64,000 nt of DNA from Eukaryota sp. TZLM1-RC (Eukaryota > Metamonada: BaSk clade), in NCBI GenBank assembly GCA_040285825.1, contig JAUPSS010000008.1, positions 248,001 to 312,000 of the forward strand. Reading direction: 5' to 3'. This document shows positions 63,666 to 64,000 of the stretch, piece after piece (the stretch's first letter is position 1; each line of letters starts with the position of its first letter). The position numbers and the translations under genes were made by a program. The notes below the pieces were generated by a model. That model saw only the letters and a program-made list of their open reading frames with translations, did no database searches and was not told the origin of the DNA.

Positions 63666-64000
63666 GTTAATTTTTAATTTTAAGGATTGATTTTATCAAA
63701 AGTTTACTATTAAATTTTGGTTTTGTAATTAATAAATTATTGCTATTTTAGTTTATGTAAGGTATCTATCATACTGTACAATACTTTTACTACCTCTCAA
63801 TTTTTTACAAATGACAAGACACTTTGGAAAAACGGTAATATGATTCTACAAAACAAAAAATAGAAAATCCAATAAATAAAAACAAGAAAATTATGAGGCT
63901 AAACAACAGTAGAGCTACTGATCTTCTATTCCTTGAGCAGAGATAGAGTCGCCACTGTTGGATGCGCGATGACTGCTAGGATGTCTTCTCTAACAGTTGA
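63666..64000. other. 3' flank of CLASP; possible tail of a minus-strand gene at the right edge
   Basis: The CLASP 3' UTR contains AATAAATTATT near 63730. From about 63900 a minus-strand frame (HRASNSGDSISAQGIEDQ-stop) could be the Ser-rich end of another gene reading in from the right, but it is too short to support. Confidence 0.25.

Noticed and set aside
1-64000. CRISPR array, bacterial operon or Shine-Dalgarno signals
   Set aside because: The DNA is eukaryotic: introns, AATAAA signals, eIF4A, TFIIIC and axonemal genes. The repeats are coding or transposon-derived.
1-64000. tRNA or rRNA genes
   Set aside because: I saw no convincing cloverleaf or rRNA-like stretch by eye; a covariance-model scan would be needed to exclude them.

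Overview
The window looks like nuclear DNA of a flagellated, free-living or gut-associated protist, but I cannot name the species. It is AT-rich (roughly two-thirds A+T by eye), with long mostly intron-free host genes, AATAAA-type signals after stop codons, and all three standard stops in use (TAA, TGA, TAG). A CFAP74-like axonemal protein argues for a flagellum. The two clear introns are both 32 nt with 5' GTTTGT and a compact C-rich 3' end, which recalls metamonads; that is only a hint.

Host genes, left to right: 3' part of a giant repeat-built membrane protein (1-10505, +); TPR protein (13120-15126, +); CFAP74-like protein (15207-18857, -); WDR5-like WD40 protein (30391-31338, +); eIF4A (36854-38056, -); DEAH RNA helicase (40258-42579, +); TFIIIC90-like WD40/zinc protein (42913-44875, -); ZnF-UBP protein (53142-54236, +); helical-repeat protein of unknown role (55316-57943, -); CLASP-type microtubule regulator (60716-63665, +, two introns not visible to simple ORF calling). 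They do unrelated housekeeping or cytoskeletal jobs and form no operon.

The rest is packed with decayed mobile DNA. There are two families of non-LTR retrotransposon with a C-terminal restriction-like endonuclease: LINE-A at 12.4, 19.1, 22.3 and 59.9 kb, and LINE-B at 31.6, 32.5, 45.8 and 58.5 kb. LTR elements are a deleted Ty3-type element (25308-28422), its solo LTR (45511-45666), a second Ty3-type family (11.2 and 38.4 kb) and a gag-only element with three LTRs (49393-51184). At least four loci carry remnants of Fanzor/TnpB-like RuvC proteins (11.7, 24.6+28.9, 45.1 and 52.1 kb). Two copies of an AT-rich MITE (38.5 and 58.6 kb) and a separate TA-flanked inverted-repeat element (36.2 kb) are also present. 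Nested insertions with recognisable target-site duplications allow the order of several events to be read.

The most interesting points are the Fanzor cluster, one member apparently split by an LTR element; the miniature gag-only LTR element; the two-tier 1032-bp repeat in the giant protein gene; a ~125-bp leader shared by two unrelated genes; the LINE that landed on a start codon and duplicated it; and the 57-bp in-frame duplication of a reverse transcriptase active site.
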